Assembly: GCF_018449795.1 (NCBI RefSeq)
Contig: NZ_JAAVVE010000028.1
Location: 1 to 53,689 of the forward strand
Length of the DNA stretch: 53,689 nucleotides
Reading direction: 5' to 3'
Source of the DNA: Sphingomonas sp. dw_22
GTDB taxonomy: Bacteria > Pseudomonadota > Alphaproteobacteria > Sphingomonadales > Sphingomonadaceae
Part shown: positions 27,944 to 35,936 of the stretch, piece after piece
Numbering within the stretch: position 1 is the stretch's first letter
How the letters are laid out: the number at the start of each line of letters is the position of its first letter
Translations under genes and position numbers: made by a program
Notes under the pieces: model-generated
The model's database searches: none
The model's input: the letters and a program-made list of their open reading frames with translations, nothing else
What the model was told of the DNA's origin: nothing

Positions 27944-28935
27944 AGCAGCTCGTCGAGGATCGGATCGACGCCGAAGGCGATCGGATCGGTGCAGGGAAGG
28001 CCCAGCTCGTCGGCGATGGCGGCGCAGAGCCGCTCCGCCTCGGCCGGCGCGAGCCGCGAGGTGTTGAGGCATACGCCGACCGCGCGCACCTCCGGGCTGG
28101 TCAGCCGCGCGACCTGGAGATTGGCGGCCAGGCATTCGGCGAGGCCGGGCAGCCCCCGGCCGGGGATGCCGCGCATATGGCTGCGCACCGGATCGTGGCA
28201 CAGCACGAGCGCCTCGGGCTGGGCGCCGTGGAGCAGCCCGGTCGAGACGCCGGCGAAGCTGGGGTGGAACAGCGATCCCTGCCCCTCGATCACATCCCAG
28301 CCGCCGTCGTGGCGCGCGGGGGTGAGCATCTCGATCCCGCCGGAGATGAAATCGGCGACCACCGCGTCGATCGGCACGCCGTCGCCCGCGATCAGGATGC
28401 CGGTCTGGCCGGTCGCGCGGAAATCGGCCTTGATCCCGCGCGCGCGCAGGCCCCGGGCGAGCGCCAGCGTGGTGTACATCTTGCCGACCGAGCAATCGGT
28501 GCCGACGGTGAGCAGGCGGTGGCCGGCGCGGCGATTGCCGTTGCCCACCACCATGTCGGCCGGCGGCTCGCGCACGTCGAACAGCGTCAGCTCCTTCTCC
28601 GCGGCCAGCGCCGCCAGCCGCGGCACGTCGCGCAGCCGCTGGTGCAGCCCGGCGGCGACATTCATCCCCGCCTCCAGCGCGGCGGCGGCATCGTCGACCA
28701 GATCGCCGCCCAGCATCCCGCCCGAATTGGCGATGCCGAGCACGATCGTCTTCGCCCCCGCCGCCGCGCCTTCGGCGATCGTCAGGCGGGGCAGGCCGAG
28801 GGTGAGCGGGCTGTCGTCGTGGCGGAACTCGCCCACGCAATCGTCGCGGCGGAACTCGGCGAGTCCACGCGAGGTCTTGATGCCGGCGAAATCGGTGCTG
28901 TGGCCGAGGTAAAGCAGATAAGGAGCAGGTATCAT
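27901..28935 (-). CDS. dgcN: D-glutamate N-acetyltransferase DgcN (DUF1611)
   Basis: A 344-residue DUF1611 protein. The N-terminal Rossmann-like part (PYLLYLGHSTDFAGIKTSRGL) is followed by a P-loop NTPase-like domain with GTDCSVGKM (145-153) and the family blocks FRATGQTGILIAGDG and EGQGSLFHPSFAGVS. In the DgcN-DgcA pathway, DgcN acetylates D-Glu before racemisation. The chosen ATG lies one codon after a possible GTG (28938). It is preceded by a 68-bp gap from the lysR gene containing repeated GCATAGC words. The 3' end overlaps dgcA by 43 bp, forcing coupled translation. The pathway assignment rests on family plus context. Confidence 0.87.
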   Translation of the reverse strand: MIPAPYLLYLGHSTDFAGIKTSRGLAEFRRDDCVGEFRHDDSPLTLGLPRLTIAEGAAAGAKTIVLGIANSGGMLGGDLVDDAAAALEAGMNVAAGLHQRLRDVPRLAALAAEKELTLFDVREPPADMVVGNGNRRAGHRLLTVGTDCSVGKMYTTLALARGLRARGIKADFRATGQTGILIAGDGVPIDAVVADFISGGIEMLTPARHDGGWDVIEGQGSLFHPSFAGVSTGLLHGAQPEALVLCHDPVRSHMRGIPGRGLPGLAECLAANLQVARLTSPEVRAVGVCLNTSRLAPAEAERLCAAIADELGLPCTDPIAFGVDPILDELLCLDSSARSTTASR

Positions 28936-28944
28936 CACGGTAAC

Positions 28945-28997
28945 GCTATCGTCCGCCGGCCCCGACCGCGCATAGCAATCGGCCCGCCCGGCATAGC
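28945..28997 (-). promoter_or_regulatory. Candidate LysR-regulator binding region upstream of dgcN
   Basis: GCATAGC occurs at 28970-28976 and again at 28991-28997, exactly 21 bp (two helical turns) apart, and the related GCTATC lies at 28945-28950. All are in the 68 bp between lysR and dgcN. Phased half-sites of this kind suit a LysR-type tetramer. This is pattern recognition only. Confidence 0.4.
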
Positions 28998-29003
28998 CAG
29001 CCG

Positions 29004-29888
29004 TTATGGCGCGTCAATGACCTGGGCGAGCGTCTTGAGGAAATCGGTGGCAAGCGCGGTGGGCGGCCGATTGAGCAGGAACATCGCATGGACGTCGAAC
29101 GTCACCTGCGGCTTGAGCGGCCGGATCGAGAGGCCGGGCGCCATCGAAGCCTCGGCGGTGAAGCTGTCGACCACCGTCAGCCCCACGCCCTGCCGCACCA
29201 AAGCGGTGGCGATATAGAAGGTGCGGGCCGATACGACTTCGTCCAGCACGATCTCGGCGCGCTCCAGCTCCTGGGTGAAGAGCTGGCCGATCGGGCCGCT
29301 CGCGACCACGCTGATGAACTTGTGGTCGCGCAGCCGCTGGAGCTCGATGCGCGGCGGCGCGTCCGGCATGTCCTCCTCGCGATAGAGCACCACCAGCTCG
29401 CCCTCGCCCAGCCAGCGATGGCCCACCGGCGCGGCATGCGGCACCTCATAGGCGATCGCGATATCGGTCTCGCGCTCGTAGAGCTTGCGCAGCAGATCGT
29501 CGTGATGGACGGTCTGGAGATCGAACTTCACGCTTTCATGGCTGCGCAGGAACTGGGCCACCGCAGTCGGCAGCGCATCGAGCGCGATCGAGGGCAGCGC
29601 CGAGACGCGCAGCATATGGCCGCTGCCGCGCCGCAGATTGCGGCTCGCCTCGCGAAGCGCATGGACCTTGTCCTGGATCTCGCTGACTTCGGTGAACAGC
29701 GTATGCGCGTCGTCGGTGGGCACCAGCCGGCCGTTGGTGCGCTGGAAGAGCTGGAAGCCGAGCAGCGATTCGGCATGGCGCAGCATCTTCGAGACCGAGG
29801 GCTGCGAGACGTTGAGCGCCCGCGCCGCGCCGCTCACCGATCCGTTGACATAGACCGCGTGGAAGATTTCGATATGCCGTAGGTTCAT
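29004..29888 (-). CDS. LysR-family transcriptional regulator (DgcR candidate)
   Basis: A 294-residue LysR-type regulator. The winged helix-turn-helix is at residues 1-60 ([46 protein letters not shown], in two overlapping family blocks), with a periplasmic-binding-like effector domain from about residue 90. The open frame starts earlier at 29927, but the ATG at 29888 gives the standard MNLRHIEIF beginning. It is the first gene on the minus strand before dgcN, dgcA and the rest, as expected of a regulator of D-glutamate use. Divergent from it, 59 bp away, is an exported serine hydrolase. Two CCTAGG palindromes (29899 and 29933) in that gap may be its second binding site. Effector not visible. 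Confidence 0.9.
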   Translation of the reverse strand: MNLRHIEIFHAVYVNGSVSGAARALNVSQPSVSKMLRHAESLLGFQLFQRTNGRLVPTDDAHTLFTEVSEIQDKVHALREASRNLRRGSGHMLRVSALPSIALDALPTAVAQFLRSHESVKFDLQTVHHDDLLRKLYERETDIAIAYEVPHAAPVGHRWLGEGELVVLYREEDMPDAPPRIELQRLRDHKFISVVASGPIGQLFTQELERAEIVLDEVVSARTFYIATALVRQGVGLTVVDSFTAEASMAPGLSIRPLKPQVTFDVHAMFLLNRPPTALATDFLKTLAQVIDAP

Positions 29889-29947
29889 GGGACCATAGCC
29901 TAGGGTTCGCTTGCGCGTGCTGTCCACCCCGACCTAGGTTTCGCGTC

Positions 29948-31087
29948 ATGCTGTTCACCGCCCTGCTGCTCGCCGCCACGCCACACCCGATCGCAAGCGT
30001 GCGCATCGCCTTCGACCGCAAGGGCGAGACTTCGATCCGCCAGCAGGGCGTGGCCGATCTCTCCACCGGGCGCGCCGTCATGGCCGACGATCCGGTGCGC
30101 GTCGCTTCGATCTCGAAGCTCGTCACATCGATCGCGGTGCTGCGGCTGGTGGAGCAGCACCGGCTCGATCTCGATGCCGACGTCTCGCAATATCTGGGCT
30201 GGAAGCTGCGCAACCCCGCCTTTCCGGACGCGCCGATCACGCTGCGGCTGCTGCTCTCGCACCGATCGAGCCTGACCGACACGATCGACTATGTCCTGCC
30301 GCTCGATGCCGATATGCGCAGCGTGCTGACCGATCCCAAGGCCTGGGACGCCGCCCACGCGCCGGGAAGCTGGTTCCGCTACACCAATTTCAACTTCCCG
30401 GTGATCGCCGCGGTGATGGAGAAGGCGACGGGCGAGCGCTTCGACCGGCTGATGGACCGGCTGGTGCTGCGGCCGCTGAAGATCGACGCCTGCTATAATT
30501 GGGCGAGCTGCGACGCGAAGACCGCCGCGCATGCGGTGACGCTCTATCGCGACGGCCAGCCGGTGAAGGACGATCATCGCGGCGCGGCGCCGCCCTGTTC
30601 CGTGACGCCCGCCACCGACGGGAGCTGCGATCTCGCCAAGTGGCGCGCCGGCGCCAACGGGGCGATCTTCGCGCCGCAGGGCGGCCTGCGCATCTCGATG
30701 CACGGGCTGGCGAAGATCGGACGGCTGCTGCTCGGCGGCGGCACGGTGGACGGCGTGCGGCTGTTCGGCCCGCGCACGATGGCGCTGCTGGAGCGGCCGC
30801 TCTGGACCTATGACGGCAGCAACGGCGACACGATCCACGGCTTCTATTGCAGCTACGGCCTGGCGATCACCTTCCTCCCGACGCCCGGCCAGGGCTGCCG
30901 CGACGATCCGTTCGGCGACGGCACGCGCCGCATCGGCCATGCCGGCGAAGCCTATGGCCTGCGCTCGGGGCTGTGGGTGGATCGCGCGGCCGGCACCGGC
31001 GTCGTCTATTTCGCGACCGATGTGGCCGATGCGCCGGGCGCCCGCTCGGCCTTCACCCCCACGGAGGAACGGCTCGCCCGGCCCTGA
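29948..31087 (+). CDS. Exported serine hydrolase (class C beta-lactamase-related / DD-peptidase family)
   Basis: A 379-residue protein. A short hydrophobic N-terminus ([17 protein letters not shown]) looks like a minimal signal peptide. The active-site motifs are SISK (54-57), YTN in [10 protein letters not shown] near residue 142, and the third motif as HAG in [12 protein letters not shown] near 325. The family includes carboxypeptidases and esterases, so beta-lactamase activity should not be assumed. Six cysteines (for example [18 protein letters not shown]) suggest disulphides and periplasmic location. It is divergent from the LysR regulator and probably belongs to the same cell-wall peptide salvage regulon (inference). 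tRNA-Gly follows 52 bp after its stop. Confidence 0.8.
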   Translation: MLFTALLLAATPHPIASVRIAFDRKGETSIRQQGVADLSTGRAVMADDPVRVASISKLVTSIAVLRLVEQHRLDLDADVSQYLGWKLRNPAFPDAPITLRLLLSHRSSLTDTIDYVLPLDADMRSVLTDPKAWDAAHAPGSWFRYTNFNFPVIAAVMEKATGERFDRLMDRLVLRPLKIDACYNWASCDAKTAAHAVTLYRDGQPVKDDHRGAAPPCSVTPATDGSCDLAKWRAGANGAIFAPQGGLRISMHGLAKIGRLLLGGGTVDGVRLFGPRTMALLERPLWTYDGSNGDTIHGFYCSYGLAITFLPTPGQGCRDDPFGDGTRRIGHAGEAYGLRSGLWVDRAAGTGVVYFATDVADAPGARSAFTPTEERLARP

Positions 31088-31138
31088 GCCTTACCGGTTG
31101 ACCACAGCCACGCGAATATGGCACTCGGCGCGCGGCTA

Positions 31139-31212
31139 GCGGGTATAGCACAATGGTAGTGCAGCAGCCTTCCAAGCTGAATACACGGGTTCGATTCCCG
31201 TTACCCGCTCCA
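31139..31212 (+). tRNA. tRNA-Gly (anticodon TCC)
   Basis: A complete 74-nt cloverleaf including an encoded CCA. The acceptor stem GCGGGTA pairs with TACCCGC, the D-loop has AATGGTAGT, the anticodon loop is CTTCCAA (TCC, reading GGA and GGG), and the T-arm is ACGGGTTCGATTCCCGT. The 3' part from 31188 is repeated twice more downstream. Confidence 0.96.
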
Positions 31213-31384
31213 ATTTTTGCAGTAGCGAACCCGTGATTCTTTGTTGGCGCTCCGCCCTGAAGGGCTACGCGCACGGTTCGATTCCCGTTACCCGCTCCAA
31301 TTTTTGCAGTAGCGAACCCATGATTCTTTGTTGGCGCTCCGCCCTGAAGGGCTACGCGCACGGTTCGATTCCCGTTACCCGCTC
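31188..31384 (+). repeat. 87-bp tandem repeat seeded by the tRNA-Gly 3' end
   Basis: Two full 87-bp units (31188-31274, 31275-31361) and a 23-bp partial third (31362-31384). Each unit begins with the last 25 bases of tRNA-Gly, GGTTCGATTCCCGTTACCCG followed by CTCCA. It then carries an AT-rich spacer and a hairpin (GCGCTCCGCCCTGAAGGGCT then ACGCGC). The two units differ at essentially one position (CCGTGA versus CCATGA). The array ends 12 bp before the hemW start codon. It is not a CRISPR: there are only two units and they are contiguous. Confidence 0.92.
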
Positions 31385-31396
31385 AAGCCTCTCGCT

Positions 31397-32542
31397 ATGA
31401 AAACCGACACCCTCCCGCTCGCACTCTATGTGCATTGGCCGTTCTGCGTGTCGAAATGCCCCTATTGCGACTTCAACAGCCATGTCCGCGAGCAGGTGGA
31501 CCAGGATGCCTGGCGCGCGGCGCTGCTCGCCGATCTGGCGCATGAGGCGGCGCTGCTGCCCGGGCGGCGGCTGGGATCGATCTTCTTCGGCGGCGGCACG
31601 CCTTCGCTGATGCCGCCCGGGACGGTCGCCGCGCTGATCGAGGCGGCGGGGCGGCACTGGGATTTCGAGCCCGATATCGAGATCACGCTGGAGGCCAATC
31701 CCTCCTCGGTCGAGGCCGCGCGCTTCGCCGATCTGGCGGCGGCGGGGGTGAACCGCGTCTCGCTCGGCCTCCAGGCGCTGGACGACGAGGCGCTCCGCTT
31801 CCTCGGCCGCGCGCACGGCGTGGACGAAGGGCTCGCGGCGCTGGAGACGGCGCAAAAGGCGTTCGGCCGCGTCAGCTTCGACCTGATCTATGCCCGGCCC
31901 GGCCAGTCGCTCGCTTCGTGGGAAGCGGAGCTGGCCCGCGCGATCGGCTTCGGCACCGAGCATCTCTCGCTCTACCAGCTCACCATCGAGCCCGGCACGC
32001 GATTCGCCACGCTGGCGGCGCAGGGCGCGCTGACGATCCCCGACAGCGACACCGCCGCGGACCTGTTCGAAGCGACTCGCGCGATCGCCGCCGACGCCGG
32101 GCTGCCGGCCTATGAGATATCCAACCATGCGCGGCCGGGCGCGGAGAGCCGGCACAACCTGACCTATTGGCGCTATGGCGATTATGCGGGCGTCGGCCCC
32201 GGCGCGCATGGCCGGCGCGGCGGACTGGCGACGGTCCGCCACAAGAAGCCCGAGAACTGGATGGCGGCGATCGGACGCAAGGCCAACGGCCTCCAGATCG
32301 AGGACGCGCTCACCCCGCACAACCGCGCGACCGAGGGGCTGGTGATGGGCCTGCGCCTGCGCGAAGGCGTGGACCTGACGCGCATCGCCGACCTTGCCGG
32401 CGGCACCGCGCCGGTGGACGATCTCGCGATCGGGCAGCTCATCCGCCAGGGCCTGATGGCGCGCGAGGGCGACCGCCTGCGCGCCACCGAGGCGGGAATG
32501 CCCGTGCTGGAGGCGATCCTGCGCGAGATCGTGCTCGATTAG
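31397..32542 (+). CDS. hemW: Heme chaperone HemW (radical SAM, coproporphyrinogen III oxidase-like)
   Basis: Radical-SAM protein of 381 residues. The CxxxCxxC cluster motif is Cys17, Cys21, Cys24 in WPFCVSKCPYCDFNSH. The SAM-binding GGGTPS (FFGGGTPSLM) is near residue 72, and the blocks ITLEANPSSVE and NRVSLGLQALDDEALRFLGR match the family. The lack of the catalytic features of HemN and the length favour HemW, which delivers heme. The frame extends into the tRNA repeat upstream; the ATG at 31397 is the natural start but has no visible Shine-Dalgarno site, perhaps because the tandem repeat has replaced the native leader. Confidence 0.92.
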   Translation: MKTDTLPLALYVHWPFCVSKCPYCDFNSHVREQVDQDAWRAALLADLAHEAALLPGRRLGSIFFGGGTPSLMPPGTVAALIEAAGRHWDFEPDIEITLEANPSSVEAARFADLAAAGVNRVSLGLQALDDEALRFLGRAHGVDEGLAALETAQKAFGRVSFDLIYARPGQSLASWEAELARAIGFGTEHLSLYQLTIEPGTRFATLAAQGALTIPDSDTAADLFEATRAIAADAGLPAYEISNHARPGAESRHNLTYWRYGDYAGVGPGAHGRRGGLATVRHKKPENWMAAIGRKANGLQIEDALTPHNRATEGLVMGLRLREGVDLTRIADLAGGTAPVDDLAIGQLIRQGLMAREGDRLRATEAGMPVLEAILREIVLD

Positions 32543-32568
32543 GTTTTATGGACATTCAGCCCTATCTC

Positions 32569-32762
32569 CCCTCTCCCCTTGAGGGGAGAGGGTTGCGCAG
32601 ACTATGGTCGCGCACTTGCGCGGCCATAGTCGGAGCTGGGTGAGGGGTGGGGGGCTGCAAAGCAGCCGCGCGGAGCTGCGCTCCGCTCTACCCCTCTCCA
32701 AGCTGCGCTAGGCAGCACGCTGCCAAGCTTCGCTATCCTCTCCCCTATCAAGGGGAGAGGAA
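32569..32762. repeat. MITE-like intergenic inverted repeat, third element
   Basis: A 194-bp element bounded by inverted hairpins (CTCTCCCCTTGAGGGGAGAG at the left; CCTCTCCCCTATCAAGGGG then AGAGG at the right). Several internal hairpins follow, such as ACTATGG...CCATAGT and GGCTGC-aaa-GCAGCC. It fills much of the 387-bp gap 32543-32929 between hemW and the carboxymuconolactone decarboxylase-like gene, where no reading frame looks coding. Confidence 0.7.
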
Positions 32763-32820
32763 ATGACAGGATGAATGTCGATCCGTCCTAGTATCTGGTG
32801 GAACGCCCACGATACTAAGC

Positions 32821-32838
32821 CCCGGCCTTCGCCGGGGT
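32821..32838. repeat. Short GC-rich hairpin
   Basis: CCCCGGC, 4-base loop, GCCGGGG. It resembles the short hairpins at 39241 and 48161 and sits 92 bp before the next start codon. Just upstream AGTATC (32791) and GATACT form a looser inverted pair. Confidence 0.5.
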
Positions 32839-32929
32839 GGGACTTCCGCTCCAGGTGCCGCCCCGCCGATCGGAACTGTCACGCAGTTACGCTAGTTGGC
32901 ACCGATCCGATCCAAGAAGGAGCGCCGAT

Positions 32930-33496
32930 ATGCGTCTGCCCCTGATACCCCCCGCCGAGCTCAGCCCCGAGCAGAAACCGCTCTATGACGAGATGCGCAA
33001 GGGGATCGCCAGCAACTTCAACGCCTTCAAGGTGGAGCGCGAGGACGGCGCGCTGATGGGGCCGTGGAACCCGTGGCTGCACGAGCCGCGCATCGGCAAG
33101 GCGATCTGGGATCTGACGCTGGCGATGACCGCCGAGGCGAGCCTGCCCGACAATGTCCGCCAGATCGCAATCCTGGTCGTGGGGGCGCGGTTCGATGCGG
33201 CCTATGAGATCTACGCGCATATCGCCGTCGCCGAGAAGGAGGGCATGAAGCCCGAGCGGCTGGCCACCCTGGTCGCCGATCTCAAGCCCGTCGACCTGAG
33301 CCCGGAAGAGAATATCGCGTTCGACCTCGCCTATACGCTGGTGCGCGGCGGCGTGCTGCCCGAGCCGGTCTATCGGCTCGCGGTCGAGACGTTCGGCCAG
33401 CACGGCACCAACGAGCTCATCTATCTGGTCGGGCTCTACGCGCTCGTCTCGACCACGCTCAACGGGTTCAACGTGCCGGTGCCGGAACGCGACTGA
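32930..33496 (+). CDS. Carboxymuconolactone decarboxylase-family protein (AhpD-like fold, cysteine-free)
   Basis: An all-helical 188-residue protein of the carboxymuconolactone decarboxylase family, shown by LPDNVRQIAILVVGARFDAAYEIYAHIAVAEKEG and the C-terminal ELIYLVGLYALVSTTLNGFNVP. The ATG at 32930 follows AAGGAG at ideal spacing. The protein contains no cysteine at all, so it cannot use the CxxC peroxidatic chemistry of AhpD. The His in YEIYAH is the likely functional residue. Such stand-alone members are common in sphingomonads, often in aromatic or lignin-related pathways, but no pathway genes lie nearby. Convergent with the next gene, only 4 bp apart. Confidence 0.85.
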   Translation: MRLPLIPPAELSPEQKPLYDEMRKGIASNFNAFKVEREDGALMGPWNPWLHEPRIGKAIWDLTLAMTAEASLPDNVRQIAILVVGARFDAAYEIYAHIAVAEKEGMKPERLATLVADLKPVDLSPEENIAFDLAYTLVRGGVLPEPVYRLAVETFGQHGTNELIYLVGLYALVSTTLNGFNVPVPERD

Positions 33497-33500
33497 CCGC

Positions 33501-34700
33501 TCACTCTACGTTGGCGGGTGCGGGAGAGACGGTCACCACCGTGCCGCCACGGATCTCCTGCACTTCGAGTGCGCGATCGGCGACGCCGTCGCGGCCGAAG
33601 CGGAACGCGCCGTCGACGCCGCCGAAGCCGCGATCGCTGAGCCGCTGCGCCGGGAAATCCTCGCCCGGCTTCCATTCGCGCGCGATGCGGACGGTGAGGA
33701 GCACCGAATCATAGCCCAGCGTCGAAAGCCGATAGGGCGCCGCGCCGAAGCGCGCCCGGTATTTGGTCGCATATTGGCGGTAGAAAGTGTCGGGCACGCT
33801 GGCGAACCAGGCACCGTTCAGCACCGCCTTGGCGCCGATTCCCGAATCGGTGTTCCACAATTCGGTGCCGAGCACGCGCGCGGTCTTGCCGCTGGCGGTC
33901 TTGCGCACCGCGGGCAGCGCCGCGACCGCGCTGCCACTGCTGCCGGCGATCAGGATCGCCTGATAGGGCACCCGGCCGAGCTTCGTGATCGCGCCGGCCA
34001 GCGAGCCCGGGCGGCCATCGAACGTCTCGAGCGCGAGCACCTTGCCGCCGGCCCCCTCCACCGTGCGCAGGAACGAAGTCGAGGCGCGCTCGCCATAGAC
34101 GCCGGTGGGGATCAGGCCGGCGAACTGGCTGATGCCGTTGGTGCGGGCATAGGCGACGACGCGCTCGATCGACTGGGTGGGCGAATAGCCGAGCAGGAAG
34201 GTGCCGCCCCCCGCCGCGCTGACATCGTTGGAGAAGCTCAGCACCGGCACATGCGCCTTGCGCGCGATCGGCGCCACGACGCGGGCATCTTCGGCCAGCA
34301 GCGGCCCCAGGATCAGCTTGTTGCCCTCGGCCACCGCCTGCTGCGCCGCCGCCGCCGCGCCGCCGGGCATGGTGGTGTCATAGGTGGTGATGCGGATCGC
34401 ATCGGTGCCGGTATCGAGGATCGCGAGCTGAGTCGCGTTCTGGAGCGACTTGCCGACGCCGGCATTGGCGCCGGTGAGCGGCACCAGCAACGCGATGCGG
34501 TGGCGCTCGATATCCTGGGGCAGGCCGGGCTGGATCACCACCGGCCGCTCGGCCGGGCGCTCGGCCACGGGGGGCTTCTCCGCCTCGGGAATCACCCGGG
34601 GTCCGGTGGAGCATGCGGCGATGAACAGGGCCGCGCCGACCACCGCCCAGCGCAGGCGGGCGAAAAGCCCGTGTTGCCGTATCCCTTTGGCGTCTGCCAT
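33501..34700 (-). CDS. Penicillin-binding protein activator lipoprotein (LpoA/LppC-like, periplasmic-binding fold)
   Basis: A 399-residue lipoprotein. The signal peptide ends in the lipobox AAC with Cys30, followed by a Pro/Glu-rich linker (EAEKPPVAERPAERPVV). The body is a type I periplasmic-binding fold (IALLVPLTGANAGVGKSLQNA; NKLILGPLLAEDARVVAPIARKAHVPVLSFSND). LpoA activates PBP1A at the outer membrane in E. coli; here only the binding-fold domain is present, as in alphaproteobacterial homologues. The chosen ATG has GGGGAGAG upstream. It is divergent from rsmI with just 11 bp between start codons, the same neighbour pair as E. coli rsmI-lpoA-yraN. Confidence 0.87.
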   Translation of the reverse strand: MADAKGIRQHGLFARLRWAVVGAALFIAACSTGPRVIPEAEKPPVAERPAERPVVIQPGLPQDIERHRIALLVPLTGANAGVGKSLQNATQLAILDTGTDAIRITTYDTTMPGGAAAAAQQAVAEGNKLILGPLLAEDARVVAPIARKAHVPVLSFSNDVSAAGGGTFLLGYSPTQSIERVVAYARTNGISQFAGLIPTGVYGERASTSFLRTVEGAGGKVLALETFDGRPGSLAGAITKLGRVPYQAILIAGSSGSAVAALPAVRKTASGKTARVLGTELWNTDSGIGAKAVLNGAWFASVPDTFYRQYATKYRARFGAAPYRLSTLGYDSVLLTVRIAREWKPGEDFPAQRLSDRGFGGVDGAFRFGRDGVADRALEVQEIRGGTVVTVSPAPANVE

Positions 34701-34711
34701 GACTCTCCCCG

Positions 34712-35578
34712 ATGAAACCTGTTCTAGCGCCCGGCCTCTATATCGTCGCCACCCCGATCGGCAATCTCGGCGATCTTTCCCCGCGCGCATCCGAAATACT
34801 CTCGGGCGCCGATGTGGTTGCAGTTGAAGACAGCCGTGTGACGGCGGGATTGCTGCGGCATATCGGCGTGAAGCGGCCGATGCTGCCCTATCACGACCAT
34901 AACGCCGATGCCGTGCGGCCCGGGCTGATCGCGCGGATGGCGAGGGAGGCGGTGGCTTTGGTCTCCGACGCGGGGACGCCCTTGATCTCCGATCCGGGCT
35001 ACAAGCTGGTCCGCGACGCGCGGGCGGCGGGGCATCTGGTGGTGACGATCCCCGGCCCCTGCGCGGCGATCGCGGCGCTGACGCTGGCCGGGTTGCCCAC
35101 GGATCGCTTCCTGTTTCTCGGCTTCCTGCCTTCGAAGCAGCATGCCAGGGCCGAGGCGATCGCCGAGATCGCGTCGGTGCGGGCGACTCTGGTGCTCTAC
35201 GAATCGGGTCCGCGCCTTGCCGCCTGCCTGGGCGCACTGGCCGAGGGGCTTGGCGACCGCGAGGCGGGAGTCGCGCGCGAGATCACCAAGAAGTTCGAGG
35301 AATGCGTGACCGGCACGCTTTCCGCGCTTGCCGCGCGCTATGCCGATGCGCCGCCCAGGGGCGAGATCGTCATCATCGTCGCCCCGCCCGGCGAGGCCCC
35401 GCCTGCGTCCGCCGAGGAGGCGGATATGGCGCTGGCCGAGGCGCTCACGCGGTTGCCCGCTTCGAAGGCGGCGGGCGAGGTGGCGAAGCGGCTGGGGCTG
35501 GACCGGAGGGAACTCTACGCCCGGGCGATGGCGATGAAGGACAGAATAAGCCCCTCCCTTGAAGGGGAGGGGCTTTAA
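34712..35578 (+). CDS. rsmI: 16S rRNA (cytidine-1402 2'-O)-methyltransferase RsmI
   Basis: SAM-dependent methyltransferase of 288 residues. The family signature at the N-terminus is LYIVATPIGNLGDLSPRA. DVVAVEDSRVTAGLLRH, VSDAGTPLISDPGYKLV and IPGPCAAIAALTLAGL follow. It modifies C1402 in the ribosomal P site. The last codons (ISPSLEGEGL) are encoded by a palindromic repeat and do not look like native family sequence. No Shine-Dalgarno site is visible before the ATG, which lies 11 bp from the divergent lipoprotein start. Confidence 0.94.
   Translation: MKPVLAPGLYIVATPIGNLGDLSPRASEILSGADVVAVEDSRVTAGLLRHIGVKRPMLPYHDHNADAVRPGLIARMAREAVALVSDAGTPLISDPGYKLVRDARAAGHLVVTIPGPCAAIAALTLAGLPTDRFLFLGFLPSKQHARAEAIAEIASVRATLVLYESGPRLAACLGALAEGLGDREAGVAREITKKFEECVTGTLSALAARYADAPPRGEIVIIVAPPGEAPPASAEEADMALAEALTRLPASKAAGEVAKRLGLDRRELYARAMAMKDRISPSLEGEGL
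35548..35575. repeat. Palindromic repeat at the rsmI / yraN junction
   Basis: AAGCCCCTCCC and GGGAGGGGCTT (11-bp perfect arms, 6-base loop). It encodes the C-terminus of RsmI, ends one base before the TAA stop, and its right arm GGGGAGGGG serves as the Shine-Dalgarno site of the next gene. It matches the half-elements of the larger intergenic repeats. Confidence 0.75.
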
Positions 35579-35579
35579 C

Positions 35580-35936
35580 ATGGCACGCGACCGCCGCGCC
35601 GCCGAGCTTCGCGGGCGTGACGGCGAGCGGCGTGCGGCCTGGTGGCTTTGGCTGCGCGGCTGGCAGATCCTCGATCGCCGCGTCCGCACGCCTGCCGGGG
35701 AGGTCGACCTGGTCGTCCGCAAGGGCAACCTGATCGCCTTTGTCGAGGTGAAGACCCGCCGCACCGCCGCCGAGCTGGATTTCGCGATCGACCAGTTCCG
35801 CCTCTCGCGCGTCGCCGCCGCGGCCGAGGTGCTGATGCCGCGCTATGCCGGGCCGGGCGATGACATCCGTGTCGACGTGATCCTCATTGCCCCCAAGACG
35901 CTCCCTCGCCATATCGAGAACGCCTGGATAGGGTGA
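35580..35936 (+). CDS. YraN family protein (UPF0102, endonuclease-like fold)
   Basis: A 118-residue protein of the UPF0102 family with a restriction-endonuclease-like core. The conserved GEVDLVVRKGNLIAFVEVKTR contains the E, D and ExK residues typical of that fold. The frame is open from 35559, but the ATG at 35580 follows a GGGGAGGGG site and gives the family start. It lies two bases after the rsmI stop, matching the widespread rsmI-yraN order. Cellular role is not established. Confidence 0.9.
   Translation: MARDRRAAELRGRDGERRAAWWLWLRGWQILDRRVRTPAGEVDLVVRKGNLIAFVEVKTRRTAAELDFAIDQFRLSRVAAAAEVLMPRYAGPGDDIRVDVILIAPKTLPRHIENAWIG

Noticed and set aside
29948..31087. AmpC beta-lactamase resistance gene
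   Set aside because: SxxK and YxN motifs only place it in the broad serine hydrolase family. The third motif is HAG and the context is cell-wall salvage, so an antibiotic-resistance call is not supported.
31188..31384. Possible CRISPR array near tRNA-Gly
   Set aside because: Units are contiguous 87-bp tandem copies with no spacers, begin with tRNA sequence, and no cas genes are present.
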